Origin: Kiritimatiellia bacterium
GTDB taxonomy: Bacteria > Verrucomicrobiota > Kiritimatiellia > RFP12 > UBA1067
Direction of reading: 5' to 3'
DNA length: 23,564 bases
NCBI GenBank assembly: GCA_017999015.1
Contig: JAGOBZ010000008.1
Location: 1 to 23,564, forward strand
Program-made: the position numbers and the translations under genes
The notes under the pieces: generated by a model
The model's database searches: none
What the model saw: only the letters and a program-made list of their open reading frames with translations
What the model was told of the DNA's origin: nothing
In this document: piece by piece, positions 22,971 to 23,564 of the stretch
Layout of the letters: each line of letters opens with the position of its first letter
Position numbering within the stretch: the stretch's first letter is position 1

Positions 22971-23564
22971 ATGGCAGCGACCAAAGAAAAAGCGAAAAAA
23001 CCTGCGGCAGCAAAGGCGTCCCCAGCTAAAAAGGCCGATAAAAAAGCGGTTTCCCCCGCGAAACCCAAGAAGAAAAAATCCGCCAAGGCTTCGGTGGTGC
23101 AGAAGAGTCCCGAGCATGAACAGGTGGTGGACACCGGGGCTACGGCTGAGATGGCCGAATCCGCCGTCGCCGAACTGGATTTCGATGCCGATGACATCTC
23201 GCTCAGCGTGGAAGCCGATATTGACGCGGGTTTACACGGTGCGGATGTTTTGGACGATCTGGGCCACGACCTTGACGATGGGGATGAGTTTGACGAGGGC
23301 GTCGACGAGCCGGATGCCGAGGCCGGCGTTGACTTCGATGTGATCGAAGGGGCAGATTTCAGCGTGGGGTTCGAGTCTGAACTCGCTCTGGATGCGGATC
23401 ACCTTGAGGCCAAGGCCAAGCGTGAAGAGCGTAGCGAGCGGATCAAAACGCTGATCAAGCGCGCGGAGGCTCAGGGCGGTTATCTGACTTACGACGACAT
23501 CAACGAAGTCCTGCCGAACGCGGTGATCAAGGACACCGACATCGAGTCGTACCTGGCGATCTTG
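22971..23564 (+). CDS. rpoD: RNA polymerase primary sigma factor RpoD, N-terminal part (runs off window)
   Basis: The frame is open from ATG 22971 to the end, giving 198 residues. The last 42 (from RIKTLIKRAEAQGGYLTYDD through NEVLPNAVIKDTDIESYLAI) match sigma-70 region 1.1, which blocks DNA binding by free sigma. Ahead of it is an unusual extension of about 150 residues: a Lys/Ala/Pro-rich tail (1-46, with AAAKASPAKKADKKA and KPKKKK) and then a strongly acidic, Asp-rich stretch (about 65-145). The gene should encode the housekeeping sigma factor. GAGGA lies about 11 nt upstream of the ATG. Regions 2 to 4 lie beyond the window, so the assignment rests on region 1.1 alone. It is monocistronic at its 5' end, with its own promoter. 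Confidence 0.85.
   Translation, partial: MAATKEKAKKPAAAKASPAKKADKKAVSPAKPKKKKSAKASVVQKSPEHEQVVDTGATAEMAESAVAELDFDADDISLSVEADIDAGLHGADVLDDLGHDLDDGDEFDEGVDEPDAEAGVDFDVIEGADFSVGFESELALDADHLEAKAKREERSERIKTLIKRAEAQGGYLTYDDINEVLPNAVIKDTDIESYLAIL

Overview
This is a GC-rich bacterial window of about 23.6 kb whose gene content points to the PVC superphylum, most likely a Kiritimatiellota- or Verrucomicrobia-like organism. That placement is an inference. It rests on clustered exported carbohydrate-active proteins without SusC/SusD partners, an SGNH-DUF1080 fusion, a decayed C-terminal piece resembling the repeat-rich adhesins of these phyla, a palindromic repeat of a type I associate with Verrucomicrobia, and a primary sigma factor with a long Lys-rich/acidic N-terminal extension. 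No rRNA, tRNA or CRISPR array was seen.

Layout. (1) 3-1622: the 3' end of a large beta-rich protein, possibly carbohydrate-active, followed by a bidirectional hairpin terminator shared with a convergent glycine-rich RRM RNA-binding protein (1688-2068, minus). The RRM gene appears to have a long leader containing two hairpins. (2) 2549-2813: a non-autonomous mobile element (MITE-like) with perfect 20-bp terminal inverted repeats, a perfect 9-bp target duplication and a nested double-hairpin core. It lies just upstream of the C-terminal remnant of an adhesin-like gene (2864-3160) that ends in a strong intrinsic terminator. (3) 3265-12458, plus: a tightly packed five-gene operon with two Asp-box sialidase-like beta-propellers, a sodium:solute symporter, an exported VCBS/FG-GAP protein with nine calcium-type repeats, and a 950-residue exported glycoside-hydrolase-like protein with a GATase-like domain. 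Together these look like a self-contained system for cleaving an extracellular glycan and importing the released sugar.

(4) 12475-18400, minus: a housekeeping cluster read right to left: AsmA-like envelope protein, MiaB, an RlmD-type rRNA uracil methyltransferase, an inositol-monophosphatase-family enzyme, and a DUF3795 cysteine-rich protein with a Tat-like leader. The first four genes are nearly abutting or overlapping. (5) 18485-21339, minus: E1 alpha and E1 beta of a 2-oxo-acid (pyruvate or acetoin) dehydrogenase, followed with a 1-nt gap by a family 2 glycosyltransferase where the E2 gene might be expected. (6) 21454-22740, plus: an exported SGNH hydrolase fused to a DUF1080 domain. (7) 22971 to the window end, plus: the start of rpoD behind a recognisable promoter.

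Most genes are ordinary members of known families. The parts most worth a second look are the mobile element and its insertion site, the five-gene glycan operon, the E1alpha/E1beta/glycosyltransferase arrangement, the secreted-looking DUF3795 protein and the charged extension of RpoD.
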